A stretch of DNA of 64,000 nucleotides from Fundicoccus sp052116145 (GCF_052116145.1 NZ_JBQKLQ010000001.1:744001-808000), one strand, 5' to 3'; shown: positions 51,192-61,933, numbered from the stretch's first letter. The notes: generated by a model not told the origin, from the sequence alone. Made by a program: numbers and translations.

Positions 51192-53551
51192 GATCTTTTT
51201 TCATTCTCCTCGAAATATCTTTTAATATCTGATAAAGTCTGGTAATTCATTATTGCTTCGACTTGCATTTCTTGTCGGTAACGCTCGAATGCCGGCATAG
51301 TAAACAAATCAACAGCCTCTTTCGAGTGTTCTCTATTAAATGCAACAAAGCCATCTTTTATTGTAACAAATTCCGCTTCAAAAAACACAACAATCATCAA
51401 TTTTAATCTAGTTATGGATATTTTTAATAGTTCACTCATTTTAGAGAGGTTTTGTCGCAAATGAAATGCCGTTTGCTTGCTTAACCAACGGTATAAAACA
51501 GCAAATTCTTCACGTGTCGGCTCTCCAGCAGTATACTTAGATTCTTGAATAAATGATCCTAAATAAATATGAGACCAATCCTTTTGCTTTAACAAAATCA
51601 GTAACGTTTCTAGACTTTGCGGTGGTTCCATAATGACTAGTTTTTTATAACTCACGTCATTGACTAACTCATTTAGCAATTCTTCGTTGATGTTGGCATA
51701 TAGTTCGACACGGCTATTCTTAGGTAAAGATTCTTTATAACACTCAGCTAACTTAGAGTGTTTAAATAAATAAATCGCCCCATTAACTTTTAAAAGTTGA
51801 GGATCTATTTTACTTGATCGATAATCTAGCCACTGTGACTGATTGACGCCCATATCTGTTACCATCAATTGGGGATTAACCAAATGACGCCATTCATTAA
51901 TGGATAAGGTGCCTACAATTGAAATGATTGAATTAGCTTCAACACCTTCAAATTGTGTCGCTTTTGAAAAAGCCACACAATTTAAAGCGGATTCTTTACT
52001 ATCTTTCTCAGCAATAGAGAGTTTAACATGTGTTTTATCAGCACCAATTAAACGTTTTTCTTGAACCGTTACATCCTCGAATTCGAATACAGGTTTAGCA
52101 TTATCCATTCCAAAAGGTCCTAATAATTCAATTTCTTCGATAAATTTGACAGTGGCTTCCGATGGTTTTATTACCATATCGACTTTTAGTTCCTCTGGTT
52201 GACGAATCAAGGCTTCATTCTGATTAGCTAATGAAGCCAGTGCCGATTTAAAATTCAACCATTCAGAAGAATTGACTGTAAGTCCAGCGGCTTGACTATG
52301 ACCGCCATAATAAGCAATCGTCTCTTTAACTTCCGTTAACCAAGCAAAAATATTAACACTATTAACGCTTCGCCCACTCCCTTTATACACTTGCTTATCT
52401 TCTAGATATTGGAATAGAATGGTCGGTCGGTTATATTTTTCTTTCAATCGACTCGCTACAATTCCCAATACCCCCGCTTGCCAAGAAGCATCCGCTTCAA
52501 CAATTACATCAGGAATCTCTTCATACTGTTCCATTCTTTCCTCAACTTGAGTTTGAATATCTTTAACCATCGCTTGGCGCTGAGAGTTTTTATCATTAAT
52601 TAACAGAACAAGTCGGTCAGCTTCGGTCTCATCGAACGTTTTTAATAATTCTAAAGCAGGCGTTGGATCACCTAAACGTCCTATCGCATTCAAACGAGGT
52701 CCTATAACAAAGCCCACTGTATCAACGTCTACTTTAGTTAAATCAACTTTTTGATCTTCTAAGAGCATTTTTAAGCCTAAACGATGAGTGTCCGCTACTA
52801 ATTGTAAACCACCTAAAACAATTGTTCGATTCTCGTCTGTCAACGACACCATGTCACACAACGTCCCAATGGCAGCTAATTCTACCGCTTCCGGAGCAAT
52901 TTCGTCTAGTAGTGCATGTGAAATTTTTAAGGCGACTCCAGCCCCACTTAATTCGCCAAAAGGATATTGACCTTGCGGATGTTTAGGGTGTATGACCGCA
53001 TACGCATTAGGTAAAGTTTCTTGAATCTCATGGTGATCGGAAACTATGACGTCTACTCCAAGTTCATTAGCTAAATCAATCGCGTCATGCCCTGCGACAC
53101 CATTATCACACGTTAGTATTAATTGTATACCCGCTTCGATAAATTCTCGATAACGCTCACTGTTGGGACCATAACCATCTGTCAAACGATTAGGCAAATA
53201 ATACTCGACATGAGCACCAATCATTTCAAGCGTTTCATAAAGTATTAGAGTACTTGTGATACCATCCGCATCATAATCACCGTAAATGAGTATTCGTTCT
53301 TCATTTTCGACGGCAGTCTGTAGCCTCTTCACAGCAAGCTCCATTTGATATAATTCAAATGGATTATGATAGAGTTGAGGCGTTTGGTTTATCGCTTGTT
53401 CAATCTGTTCTGGACTTTTTAAGCCACGATTTAAACATAAACGCAAAAAAGCAGGCGAATATTTCAAGCCTGCTGCTTGTAATGCATGTATTTCTTCTTC
53501 TAGTTCACCGGAAGAACTTGTCATCTTCCAGTCATATTTTGCTAAATTCAT
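51188..53551 (-). CDS. recJ: Single-stranded-DNA-specific exonuclease RecJ
   Basis: 5'-3' ssDNA exonuclease for recombination and repair. 787 aa, longer than E. coli RecJ, with the extra C-terminal domain usual in Firmicutes. DHH domain motifs YGDYDADGITST near residue 95, LTCDNGVAG and VSDHHEIQ; DHHA1 motif GGHSQAAG near residue 415 and the OB fold after it. It starts 40 nt after lapA. Confidence 0.95.
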   Translation of the reverse strand: MNLAKYDWKMTSSSGELEEEIHALQAAGLKYSPAFLRLCLNRGLKSPEQIEQAINQTPQLYHNPFELYQMELAVKRLQTAVENEERILIYGDYDADGITSTLILYETLEMIGAHVEYYLPNRLTDGYGPNSERYREFIEAGIQLILTCDNGVAGHDAIDLANELGVDVIVSDHHEIQETLPNAYAVIHPKHPQGQYPFGELSGAGVALKISHALLDEIAPEAVELAAIGTLCDMVSLTDENRTIVLGGLQLVADTHRLGLKMLLEDQKVDLTKVDVDTVGFVIGPRLNAIGRLGDPTPALELLKTFDETEADRLVLLINDKNSQRQAMVKDIQTQVEERMEQYEEIPDVIVEADASWQAGVLGIVASRLKEKYNRPTILFQYLEDKQVYKGSGRSVNSVNIFAWLTEVKETIAYYGGHSQAAGLTVNSSEWLNFKSALASLANQNEALIRQPEELKVDMVIKPSEATVKFIEEIELLGPFGMDNAKPVFEFEDVTVQEKRLIGADKTHVKLSIAEKDSKESALNCVAFSKATQFEGVEANSIISIVGTLSINEWRHLVNPQLMVTDMGVNQSQWLDYRSSKIDPQLLKVNGAIYLFKHSKLAECYKESLPKNSRVELYANINEELLNELVNDVSYKKLVIMEPPQSLETLLILLKQKDWSHIYLGSFIQESKYTAGEPTREEFAVLYRWLSKQTAFHLRQNLSKMSELLKISITRLKLMIVVFFEAEFVTIKDGFVAFNREHSKEAVDLFTMPAFERYRQEMQVEAIMNYQTLSDIKRYFEENEKRS

Positions 53552-53591
53552 ATTAAGACCTCAATTTACTTTGTCTTTTCTTAAGTGATAG

Positions 53592-53888
53592 TCACCCTTC
53601 AACAACTGACTCCGTAGATATTTCTTTAGTTGCTTGTTCACTTGTCAAACTAGCAACTGTTTGCTCTAATGCTTTAATTTTCTTTCGAGTTCTACTAACT
53701 GAAGCAATAGAGACCAATAGGCCTACAATTACACCAATAATAAGCGTAATCAAAATGACCATAACAAGTGGGACAGTAATATTAATGAAGAATAGATTAA
53801 CGGTCACATTCGCAGTATTTTGAACTGCAAAAATGACCACAAAAATTAAACTAAATAAAGATAGTAGTATTCTCCAAGGTTCTCTCAT
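53592..53888 (-). CDS. lapA: LapA family (DUF1049) small membrane protein
   Basis: 98 aa with two TM helices (about residues 6-28 and 38-62) around the family core FAVQNTANVTVNLFFINITVPLVMVILITL, and a short coiled-coil C-terminus. In E. coli LapA helps lipopolysaccharide control, which does not apply here; the role in Gram-positives is unknown. Start overlaps the SDR stop by 4 nt (ATGA). Confidence 0.9.
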   Translation of the reverse strand: MREPWRILLSLFSLIFVVIFAVQNTANVTVNLFFINITVPLVMVILITLIIGVIVGLLVSIASVSRTRKKIKALEQTVASLTSEQATKEISTESVVEG

Positions 53889-54685
53889 GATATTTCCTCC
53901 TTGAAATTAAACAGGTGTTCCTTTAGAAAGTCACTAATATGTGGGACTAAAGGTGATACAAAGGCTGCCATTTTTAAAGCAAAAGGTATCGTTATTTCTC
54001 TTGCATTATGGGTCATCGCTTGGATTACTTTGTTCGCTACGTAATCTGTTTCTAAAGCAAATTGTTCAATGCGTTGATAATAACTTCCTAATTCATCTGA
54101 ATGAGAAAAGAAGGGTGTTTTGACTGGGCCAGGATTAATCGTCGTAATCCCTATGCCAAATCGTCTTAATTCCAATCTAAGCGAGTCAGCATAACCGATT
54201 ATAGCAGATTTAGTAGCTGAATACACACTTGATGAAGGCGTCGACAACTTTCCTGATATTGAAGATATGAAAACAATTTGACCTTCTCTTTGTTCAATCA
54301 TCACTTGTGCGACTAATTGACTCAAATACATCATAGCAAATGTATTTATTTTAAACATGGCTTCGATCTCACCATAAGTAAATTCTAAGGCAGGTTTAAA
54401 TTCTCCAAAACCTGCAGAATTTACTAAATAATCTATTCTGCCACAATGTTGCTTCGTCTTGGCGACTACTCGTTCAATTTGTGTCGATTGACTTAAATCA
54501 GCACAAATCATCAGAATATTTACATTATAATCTTTTTTTATTTCATCAGCCAATTCTCTCAACTGTTCTTTACGACGAGCTACGATAACTAAATTTGCAC
54601 CTTCACGCGCAGCTTGATGAGCAGTTTCGCGACCAATCCCACTCGATGCTCCTGTGATTAAAACAACTTTATTCAGCAGTTTCAT
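53885..54685 (-). CDS. Short-chain dehydrogenase/reductase
   Basis: 266 aa NAD(P)-dependent oxidoreductase, classical SDR. Cofactor motif TGASSGIGRETA, NSAGFG (usual NNAG), catalytic Ser in FISSISGKLS and YSATK (Tyr-x3-Lys), and the PG motif NPGPVKT. A C-terminal hydrophobic part may associate with the membrane. YqjQ/DltE-like; substrate unknown. The gene starts within the end of rnz (17-nt overlap), an order shared with many lactic acid bacteria. Confidence 0.92.
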   Translation of the reverse strand: MKLLNKVVLITGASSGIGRETAHQAAREGANLVIVARRKEQLRELADEIKKDYNVNILMICADLSQSTQIERVVAKTKQHCGRIDYLVNSAGFGEFKPALEFTYGEIEAMFKINTFAMMYLSQLVAQVMIEQREGQIVFISSISGKLSTPSSSVYSATKSAIIGYADSLRLELRRFGIGITTINPGPVKTPFFSHSDELGSYYQRIEQFALETDYVANKVIQAMTHNAREITIPFALKMAAFVSPLVPHISDFLKEHLFNFKEEIS

Positions 54686-55631
54686 TCATTATCTCCTCAG
54701 AATTCACATAATTTAAATTATATTCTTCCAAGTCGAATACAATCTTAGTTGCTTTGAAATAATGTTTAGCTTCCATTTCCAATTCTCTAATATCTTGTCC
54801 CATATATCGCGCACTTATGTGGTTTAAATATAATTGTTTAACGTTAGCTTTTGCGGCAACTTTCGCTGCTTGAACATTTGTGGAATGGTAATAATCATGC
54901 GCCATTTGAGCTTCTTTACTTTCATGGGTCGCTTCATGTACTAAGACATCAGCACCTTGCGCCAGAAGTGGAATATTAGTACATTGTCGTGTGTCGCCTA
55001 AAATCGTCACAATTTTCCCTTTACGATCAGGAGCAACAAAGTCTTTACCATTTATAACAGTACCATCAGCTAAGGTCACTTCTTCTCCACGCTTTATCTT
55101 ACCAAAAATTGGCCCATTGGGAATTTGATAAGGGGCCAATAAATCTACCAGTAACTCACCAACAGAATCAGGTTCAGTCACACGATAGCCAAAAGAAAGC
55201 ACACCATGTTCTAAAGGTAAATAATCAACTGTCCACCCCTTATTCAAATTAAGGGTTCCACCATTAGGATCTAACTCAATGATTTTCAAACTATATAATA
55301 ATTTTGTTTTTGATAGTTTTAATGTCGTTTGAATAAATTGACGAATGCCCGGCGGGCCATAAATAGTTAACGGACCATCGCCGCCTTGAAAAGATCGACT
55401 ACTTAGAAAGCCTGGCAAACCATAAATATGATCACCGTGCATATGTGTAATAAAAACTTTCGTAATTTTACGTGGCTTAATTGTCGTTTTTAAAATTTGA
55501 TGTTGAGTTGCTTCGCCACAATCAAATAACCAAATCTCATTCAATTCATCAAGTAACTTTAAAACTAAGGCACTAACGTTTCTAATTCTTCCCGGAACTC
55601 CTGCTCCAGTACCTAAAAATTGTAATTTCAT
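54669..55631 (-). CDS. rnz: Ribonuclease Z
   Basis: Endonuclease that trims tRNA 3' trailers; 320 aa metallo-beta-lactamase fold. KLQFLGTGAGVPG at the N-terminus, metal motif ITHMHGDHIYGLPGFL near residue 60, and later ligands in LGDTR and the C-terminal LNHISARY. The open frame starts ten codons earlier; the ATG at 55631 has AGGAAG about 10 nt upstream and starts at the fold. First gene of the operon ending with apt. Confidence 0.96.
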   Translation of the reverse strand: MKLQFLGTGAGVPGRIRNVSALVLKLLDELNEIWLFDCGEATQHQILKTTIKPRKITKVFITHMHGDHIYGLPGFLSSRSFQGGDGPLTIYGPPGIRQFIQTTLKLSKTKLLYSLKIIELDPNGGTLNLNKGWTVDYLPLEHGVLSFGYRVTEPDSVGELLVDLLAPYQIPNGPIFGKIKRGEEVTLADGTVINGKDFVAPDRKGKIVTILGDTRQCTNIPLLAQGADVLVHEATHESKEAQMAHDYYHSTNVQAAKVAAKANVKQLYLNHISARYMGQDIRELEMEAKHYFKATKIVFDLEEYNLNYVNSEEIMNETAE

Positions 55632-55677
55632 CTTTTTAACACTTCCTAACAATTCATCCATTTTTAATTGAAAATTA

Positions 55678-55745
55678 AATCCGGACCCTTTAAGTAATAG
55701 ACAGGTCGAAAAAACGCGAGTCTACTTACTATAAAAGTCCGGATT
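55678..55745 (-). terminator. Long hairpin downstream of the OatA-like gene
   Basis: AATCCGGAC / GTCCGGATT outer stem (9 bp perfect) with an inner imperfect stem. A T6 run lies in the loop rather than after the stem, so termination may be weak or processing may be its role. Confidence 0.6.
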
Positions 55746-55769
55746 AATCATCACCCTTAACTATTAATT

Positions 55770-57623
55770 TTATCGTTGGCGATAAATTTCTTTCGCGATT
55801 AACTTCGCTAATTCCAAACCACCCACATCATTAGGATGAATACCAGCATCTGCATACCATTCCGGATGATCATTAGCGTATCCTGCCCAATCAATTAATT
55901 TTACATTCCCATAACGTTGAGCGGCTGCATAAATTTGTCTATTTGCGTCATCAGTCCATGCTCTATTTACATGTACCGTTAAGATATAATGATCTCTATC
56001 TGTTCCAACCGCCTCAATATAGTCATTAAGCTGCGCGGTTGTGAACGTTCCGTTGGAACCTAACATTGTAACGACCGTTGGTTTGAGTAAGTCGTTTTGT
56101 TTCATAGACTCTAATACAGAAAAACTATTATATAATTGGCGTCCTACTTCTCCATCTACAACAGCTTTTGGAAACACACTTTGGATTTCTGATGTACTAG
56201 CTAACAAGACCGAATCACCAATAAAACTAATATCTAGGCCATTGGCAAACAGTAGTTCTTGTTGGGTCAAGCCTTCAATATTATTTACCACTTTAACTGT
56301 TTCAGTATCTAACGTTTGAGTTTGCTGGGCAACCGTTTGATTAGCTTCAATGACATCTTGAAGGTTCTGTGCCGTCTGGCTACGTTCTTCGGGAGAAGCT
56401 ATAACCCCTACTAATCCCATTATCAACACAAAAACATAACTACCAGTTGCTATCTTAATACCCGTTAAACTATTCGGATTATTTCTTAAATAGTTGAATT
56501 GATATCTTGATTTTTTCAAGTTAAAATCTTGTCCAATGGGTAAGCTCCATTGTTTAATTTCAAATAAGCGATAAGTTACTTCACTTAGAATCATAATAAC
56601 TAAAAATTGCACTAAAAAATTTAAATAGATATTTGTGTTAAAGAACGATAAATGCCTAGAAACAATTAAATATACTGGATAAAACCATAAGTAGTATGAA
56701 AAACTTCTTTTACCAAAAAATGTAAAGATTCCTAAACTGAAAAACTTATTCCAAATTGTTGCTGGATGAATTGATGACATAACCAAGATTGCACTGACCA
56801 ATGTGAATAAAGTCATTCCGAATTGGTAGGCAAAAGCATGAGTACCGTACATAAATTTCACCATAAAGAAAGCTAACACAAATGCCACTAAACCTAAGCA
56901 GTTAAATAGAACTTTGACTTTAGCATTCATTGGTTTAGGTACCAACTTCACGGGATACAACAAGCCTACAGCTCCACCAAAAGTAAATGCAGACGCTCTC
57001 GTTAATAATCCATAATAAATTCTTGTTGGATCCTGTCCTTCTTTATACAAATAGCCAAGTAAGACTGCCGATAATACTGAAATGATTAACAGAATATTTG
57101 CAGTTGTTCCTGGTTTTTTATGCCAAGAGTAAAACAATTTTATCATGATAGGAACTAAAAGTATTAATTGACCATAAAGTGCTACGTACCATAGATGTGT
57201 GAAGGGACTTGGATTTGCTGCTTGTACAAAATAAGATTGATTATTAATAATTTGATAATAGTTATTGAAGAAAAACAAAGCCGAGACGGCCATGTTTCTA
57301 ATATTAAATAAATAATCTCTTGCAAACAACAGAATATAAGTTATCGTCACAGCAATCATGGATAACATTGGATAAAAAAGACGGCCAAAGCGTAATCGGT
57401 AAAAATTTAAAACATTTAAACTTTCACCTCTCACATTTGCTGAATATAAACTTCTGAAATTAAAGAATCCTGCAATAAATAAGAATAAATTAACAGCAAG
57501 GAATCCACCTGGAACGATATGTTCAAAGAAATAATAACCAATAATGGTCAAAATTGACACACCTTTTAATCCGTCAAATATAGCTAATCTTTTGACTGGC
57601 GCATTAACTTGTTTGTGATCCAT
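55770..57623 (-). CDS. oatA: OatA-like peptidoglycan O-acetyltransferase (acyltransferase 3 + SGNH)
   Basis: 617 aa. An N-terminal acyltransferase-3 domain of about ten TM helices (AIFDGLKGVSILTIIGYYFF...GGFLAVNLFLFIAGFF) moves acetyl groups across the membrane; a linker (about residues 410-450) leads to an extracellular SGNH domain with GDSVLL, the Gly/Arg block DGEVGRQ, Asn in MLGSNG and the DAGIHPND Asp-His pair. All catalytic residues are present. It probably O-acetylates MurNAc, giving lysozyme resistance. A GTG three codons upstream opens the frame; ATG 57623 has AGGTGAAAG. Confidence 0.9.
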   Translation of the reverse strand: MDHKQVNAPVKRLAIFDGLKGVSILTIIGYYFFEHIVPGGFLAVNLFLFIAGFFNFRSLYSANVRGESLNVLNFYRLRFGRLFYPMLSMIAVTITYILLFARDYLFNIRNMAVSALFFFNNYYQIINNQSYFVQAANPSPFTHLWYVALYGQLILLVPIMIKLFYSWHKKPGTTANILLIISVLSAVLLGYLYKEGQDPTRIYYGLLTRASAFTFGGAVGLLYPVKLVPKPMNAKVKVLFNCLGLVAFVLAFFMVKFMYGTHAFAYQFGMTLFTLVSAILVMSSIHPATIWNKFFSLGIFTFFGKRSFSYYLWFYPVYLIVSRHLSFFNTNIYLNFLVQFLVIMILSEVTYRLFEIKQWSLPIGQDFNLKKSRYQFNYLRNNPNSLTGIKIATGSYVFVLIMGLVGVIASPEERSQTAQNLQDVIEANQTVAQQTQTLDTETVKVVNNIEGLTQQELLFANGLDISFIGDSVLLASTSEIQSVFPKAVVDGEVGRQLYNSFSVLESMKQNDLLKPTVVTMLGSNGTFTTAQLNDYIEAVGTDRDHYILTVHVNRAWTDDANRQIYAAAQRYGNVKLIDWAGYANDHPEWYADAGIHPNDVGGLELAKLIAKEIYRQR

Positions 57624-57632
57624 AGCTTTCAC

Positions 57633-58937
57633 CTAATCCATAAACTCGAAGTAGAAATCTGATAGTTGAATAGTATCTCCATTCTGTGCCCCTAAACGAC
57701 GTAATTCATCGTCAATTCCCATTCCACGCATTTGGCGTGCAAAGCGAGCGATACTTTCATCATGAGCCATGTTAGTCATCGCATAAAGTTTTTCAATCTT
57801 GCGTCCAGTAATTAGCCAGTGTCCTGGTTCAAGTTCTTCAATTTCAAAGGCATCGTCGTCATCCAATGTGTAATGTACTTTCTCTTCTACTTCATTTTCT
57901 AAAGAGATAAAATCAGAAGTTTGTACTAATTGGTAAGTTCTTTGCAATAATGGTTGAAGACCTTTGTTTTGCCAAGCACTAATTTCGAAAATTTCTGGCA
58001 TTTCTTGATTTAATTCAGCATAATGCTCAGCTAATTTTTCTTTAAATGTTACTAGGTTTTCAGCAGAAATCGCCTCATCCATCTTATTCGCCACAATGAT
58101 CATTGGGCGTAACAATAATTTTTCATTATAGTTAGATAATTCATGCATGATGTCTAAGAAATCTTGGAAAACATCACGGCCGTGAGTTTCTGACACATCT
58201 AAAACATGTATAAGGACTTTGGTTCGCTCAATATGACGTAAAAAGTTTATTCCAAGACCAACACCTTCAGATGCTCCCTCAATTAAACCAGGCATATCAG
58301 CCACAACAAATTCTTGATCCACTTTTAATTTAACAACACCTAAATTAGGTACTAATGTCGTAAATTGGTAATCTGCTACTTTAGGTTTAGCATTACTAAT
58401 AACAGAAAGTAAGGTAGATTTACCTACACTTGGATAGCCGATTAATCCAACATCAGCAAGAACTTTTAACTCTAGTTCTAATTCAAACTCTTCACCTGGT
58501 TCTCCGTTTTCAGCAATAGATGGCGCCGGGTTCTTATGAGTCGCGAACTTGATATTCCCTCGACCTCCACGACCTCCTCTAGCGACTATTAATTCTTGAG
58601 CATTTTCTACTAAATCCCCTAGAATCTCTTGAGTTTCACTATTTCTGATAATTGTACCTGGCGGGATCTTAACAACTAAATCTTCGGCATTTGCTCCGTA
58701 TTTACTTTTACTCATCCCATTCTGTCCATTTTCACCTTTAAAATGACGATTATATCGAAAATCCATCAAGGTTCTTAAACCTTCATCAACACGAAAGATA
58801 ATACTTCCGCCTTTTCCACCGTCACCGCCGGCTGGTCCACCATCTGGCACATATTTCTCGCGTCTAAAGGCTACCATTCCGTCTCCGCCTTTACCGGCTC
58901 TAACATTTACTTTTGCACGATCTAAAAATGTAGACAT
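57633..58937 (-). CDS. obgE: GTPase ObgE/CgtA
   Basis: Ribosome-assembly and stress GTPase, 434 aa. Glycine-rich Obg fold (residues 1-160, RAGKGGDGMVAFRREKYVPDGGPAGGDGG), G domain with P-loop GYPSVGKSTLL, DMPGLIEGASEG, NKMD, and the C-terminal OCT domain (about residues 350-430). GTG at 58946 lies three codons upstream; ATG 58937 with AGGAG is chosen. It starts 35 nt after glyS and is followed directly by the OatA-like gene. Confidence 0.96.
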   Translation of the reverse strand: MSTFLDRAKVNVRAGKGGDGMVAFRREKYVPDGGPAGGDGGKGGSIIFRVDEGLRTLMDFRYNRHFKGENGQNGMSKSKYGANAEDLVVKIPPGTIIRNSETQEILGDLVENAQELIVARGGRGGRGNIKFATHKNPAPSIAENGEPGEEFELELELKVLADVGLIGYPSVGKSTLLSVISNAKPKVADYQFTTLVPNLGVVKLKVDQEFVVADMPGLIEGASEGVGLGINFLRHIERTKVLIHVLDVSETHGRDVFQDFLDIMHELSNYNEKLLLRPMIIVANKMDEAISAENLVTFKEKLAEHYAELNQEMPEIFEISAWQNKGLQPLLQRTYQLVQTSDFISLENEVEEKVHYTLDDDDAFEIEELEPGHWLITGRKIEKLYAMTNMAHDESIARFARQMRGMGIDDELRRLGAQNGDTIQLSDFYFEFMD

Positions 58938-58972
58938 ACACTTCACTCCTTCCGTTCATATTATTATAATAT

Positions 58973-61024
58973 TTAATCAAATTTACTAATTAATTCTCTT
59001 GGATCTACCATTTGCATAATGAACTGAGTTAAACATTTCATTGTTGCTTGACGATTTTTTTTCAATTGTTCATCTTCAGCATTTACCATATTATGCTCAA
59101 AGTAGTCGTTTATTTTCTCAACTAAACTTGAAAATTGAGCTAATATCTCTTTGGGACTCGTTGCTGTTAACGTTTGTAGTTGTTTAAGTAAGTTAGTTTC
59201 CGAAACTGTTTCAGCTAAGTTCAGATTTACTTCCGTCATTTCTTTAACTTTCGACCCTAAATTAACCACACGCGTCATTGCTTCTACCATTGATCGATAG
59301 TCACTAGCTTGTGTATTTTTTAAAGATTGCAACTGGTGTGCACTCTCTACTATATAGTATACATTTAAATGGGATACTTTTGAAACAGCTTGAATGATAT
59401 CATGGTCAATTTGATCAGTTTCAAGATGTTGTTGTACTCTACCTTTAATAAAGTTGACTAATTTATCTTTAAAAATAATCCAGTCTTCAGATTGATTTTC
59501 GACACTCACTTTATTAAGTAATTCAATTATATCAAAATTCCATGCTTGATCTAGAATGATTTCAACAATCCCAAGCGCTTTACGTCTTAAGGCATATGGG
59601 TCATTCGAACCAGTAGGAATTAATTCAATACTAAAATAATTTGCTAGTGTATCTAACTTATCAATAAGGGCTAGCATTGCTCCGGCAGTCGTATCTGGAA
59701 GCTTTCCGCCACTAGTTACTGGTAAATACTGACTACCAATAGCCGCCGCTACTGCTTCACTCTCTCCAAAATAAGTTGCATAGATTTTTCCTAATTGTCC
59801 TTGCAGCTCATCAAATTCCCCAACAGTTTGAGTTAATAAATCAAACTTATAGATAAGTGCCGCACGAGCACTCGTAGCAATCGTTTCTGATGAAATATTA
59901 CTTGATTCAAGAATTTCACCAAGTATTTCAATCCCTTTTTTTACCCGCGCTTGCTTTTGAGCAAAAGAACCAATTTTAACGTGTTCATTCACTGTAGAGA
60001 GTTTTTCAAGGTAGTATGTTAAATCATGACTTAAGTCTTCTTGATAGAAGAACAATGCGTCTTCTAATCGAGCTTTAAGAACTTTACGGTTCCCTTTGAT
60101 AACATTTTCAATATGTTCTGCATTACCATTACGAACTGAAATAAACACTGGCAATAAACGTCCAGTTTCTTTTGATATAGCATAGAAGTAACGTTGGTGA
60201 TCTTTCATCGCTGTAATTAGCACACTTTCTGGTACAGCTAGATATTCTTCTTCAAATTCACCATAAAATGCTGTCGGCCATTCAACAATAGCAGTCACTT
60301 CCTCTAAAAGAGCGTCATCTATTGGAACATCCCACGAGTTTGCATCGGCAATCGCTTCTACTTGTTCACGTATTAGTGTACGTCTTTCATCAAAGTCTGC
60401 TAACACAAATTGTTCTTTAAGACTTGCTAAATAGTCACTTGGTTGATTGATTGTGACATCGTGTCCTAAAAATCGGTGACCTTTAGTAACATTACTTGCT
60501 TTAACACCAACAAATTCAAATGGAATCACTTGAGTATCTAACAGTGACACCATCCAATGAATTGGACGGATAAATGGAGTAGGAACATTACTCCAGTGCA
60601 TCGCAACAGGGAATGTCATATTCTTTAATACAGAATCAACGTTTGTTAGAACACTCTCAACTGATGCACCTGCTACAAATTTATCGATGTAGACATAATC
60701 ACCCTCGATAACCAAGTCATCTAGTGTTGCTTTTTGGCCACGTGTAAAGCCTTGTGCTGCTTTTGACCACGCACCTGTGTCATCTTTAGCTAGTTTAATT
60801 GAAGGTCCTTTAACACGTTCATTTAAGTCTGCTTGCTTTTCAGCTATATTCTCTACAATAACTGCTAGACGTCTTGGTGTCGCATAGCTATTGATATGAC
60901 TAAAAGAAATTCTTTCTTCTGTCAAGAATGTTGCCAAACGTTCTTTTAATTGCTCACTTAAACTTAACAAGAAACGAGCAGGGACTTCTTCTAATCCAAT
61001 TTCTAGTAAATATTGTTTTGCCAT
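58973..61024 (-). CDS. glyS: Glycine-tRNA ligase beta subunit
   Basis: 683 aa, beta chain of the alpha2beta2 enzyme; binds tRNA(Gly). Begins KQYLLEIGLEEVPARFLLSLS, has the HD-type region and the C-terminal anticodon-binding domain. GGAGGAAATGAG precedes the ATG. Starts 12 nt after glyQ, with which it forms the enzyme. Confidence 0.97.
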   Translation of the reverse strand: MAKQYLLEIGLEEVPARFLLSLSEQLKERLATFLTEERISFSHINSYATPRRLAVIVENIAEKQADLNERVKGPSIKLAKDDTGAWSKAAQGFTRGQKATLDDLVIEGDYVYIDKFVAGASVESVLTNVDSVLKNMTFPVAMHWSNVPTPFIRPIHWMVSLLDTQVIPFEFVGVKASNVTKGHRFLGHDVTINQPSDYLASLKEQFVLADFDERRTLIREQVEAIADANSWDVPIDDALLEEVTAIVEWPTAFYGEFEEEYLAVPESVLITAMKDHQRYFYAISKETGRLLPVFISVRNGNAEHIENVIKGNRKVLKARLEDALFFYQEDLSHDLTYYLEKLSTVNEHVKIGSFAQKQARVKKGIEILGEILESSNISSETIATSARAALIYKFDLLTQTVGEFDELQGQLGKIYATYFGESEAVAAAIGSQYLPVTSGGKLPDTTAGAMLALIDKLDTLANYFSIELIPTGSNDPYALRRKALGIVEIILDQAWNFDIIELLNKVSVENQSEDWIIFKDKLVNFIKGRVQQHLETDQIDHDIIQAVSKVSHLNVYYIVESAHQLQSLKNTQASDYRSMVEAMTRVVNLGSKVKEMTEVNLNLAETVSETNLLKQLQTLTATSPKEILAQFSSLVEKINDYFEHNMVNAEDEQLKKNRQATMKCLTQFIMQMVDPRELISKFD

Positions 61025-61036
61025 CTCATTTCCTCC

Positions 61037-61933
61037 TTATTCAACAACCGATTGGTTCTCATGTAATAATGGGAAACCAAGTGCTTCTCTTTCTTCAACA
61101 AATGTTTTCGCAATATTACGAGCCATCTTACGAATGCGACCAAGATAACCTGGTCGATCTGAAACAGATATATAGCCACGAGCATCAAGTAAATTAAATG
61201 TATGAGAACATTTCAGGATGTAATCATAGGCAGGATGAACTAAACGTAATTCAATCAACTTTAGTGCTTCTTCTTCATACGCTTCAAATTGTTTAAATAA
61301 CATCTCTGTATTACTGTGCTCAAAAGAATAAGTAGAATGTTCACGCTCAGGTTGTAGGAATATATCACCATATTTAACGCCATCAATCCAATCAAGATCA
61401 TAAACATTTTCAACATCAAGAATGTACATTGCTAATCTTTCAAGACCATAAGTAAGTTCACTTGTCACTGGATCACATTTTAATCCACCAACTTGTTGGA
61501 AATAAGTAAATTGAGTAATTTCCATACCATCAATCCATACTTCCCAACCCAATCCAGCACAACCTAATGAAGGGTTTTCCCAGTTATCTTCAACGAAACG
61601 AATATCGTGTGCCAAAGGATCAATACCAATGGCGACTAAGCTTTCTAAGTAAAGTTCTTGAATATTTAATGGTGAAGGCTTCATAACCACTTGAAATTGA
61701 TGATGTTGGTATAAACGGTTCGGATTTTCTCCATAACGTCCGTCCGCTGGCCTTCTTGACGGCTCAACGTAAGCTGCATTCCAAGGTTCAGGACCAACAG
61801 CACGTAAAAACGTATAAGGACTCATTGTCCCTGCACCCTTTTCAGTGTCATAACTTTGTAAAATTAAGCAACCTTGTTCTGACCAAAACTGCTGCAAAGT
61901 TAAAATAATTGATTGAACGGTTCTCTTTTGCAT
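61037..61933 (-). CDS. glyQ: Glycine-tRNA ligase alpha subunit
   Basis: 298 aa catalytic chain: class II aminoacyl-tRNA synthetase. FWSEQGCLILQSYDTEKGAGTMSPYTFLRAVGPEPW near the N-terminus, then SRRPADGRYGENPNR and QVVMKPSP. The open frame begins 12 codons earlier, but AGGAGAAAG precedes ATG 61933. Expression is controlled by a T-box upstream: uncharged tRNA(Gly) should raise transcription. Confidence 0.97.
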   Translation of the reverse strand: MQKRTVQSIILTLQQFWSEQGCLILQSYDTEKGAGTMSPYTFLRAVGPEPWNAAYVEPSRRPADGRYGENPNRLYQHHQFQVVMKPSPLNIQELYLESLVAIGIDPLAHDIRFVEDNWENPSLGCAGLGWEVWIDGMEITQFTYFQQVGGLKCDPVTSELTYGLERLAMYILDVENVYDLDWIDGVKYGDIFLQPEREHSTYSFEHSNTEMLFKQFEAYEEEALKLIELRLVHPAYDYILKCSHTFNLLDARGYISVSDRPGYLGRIRKMARNIAKTFVEEREALGFPLLHENQSVVE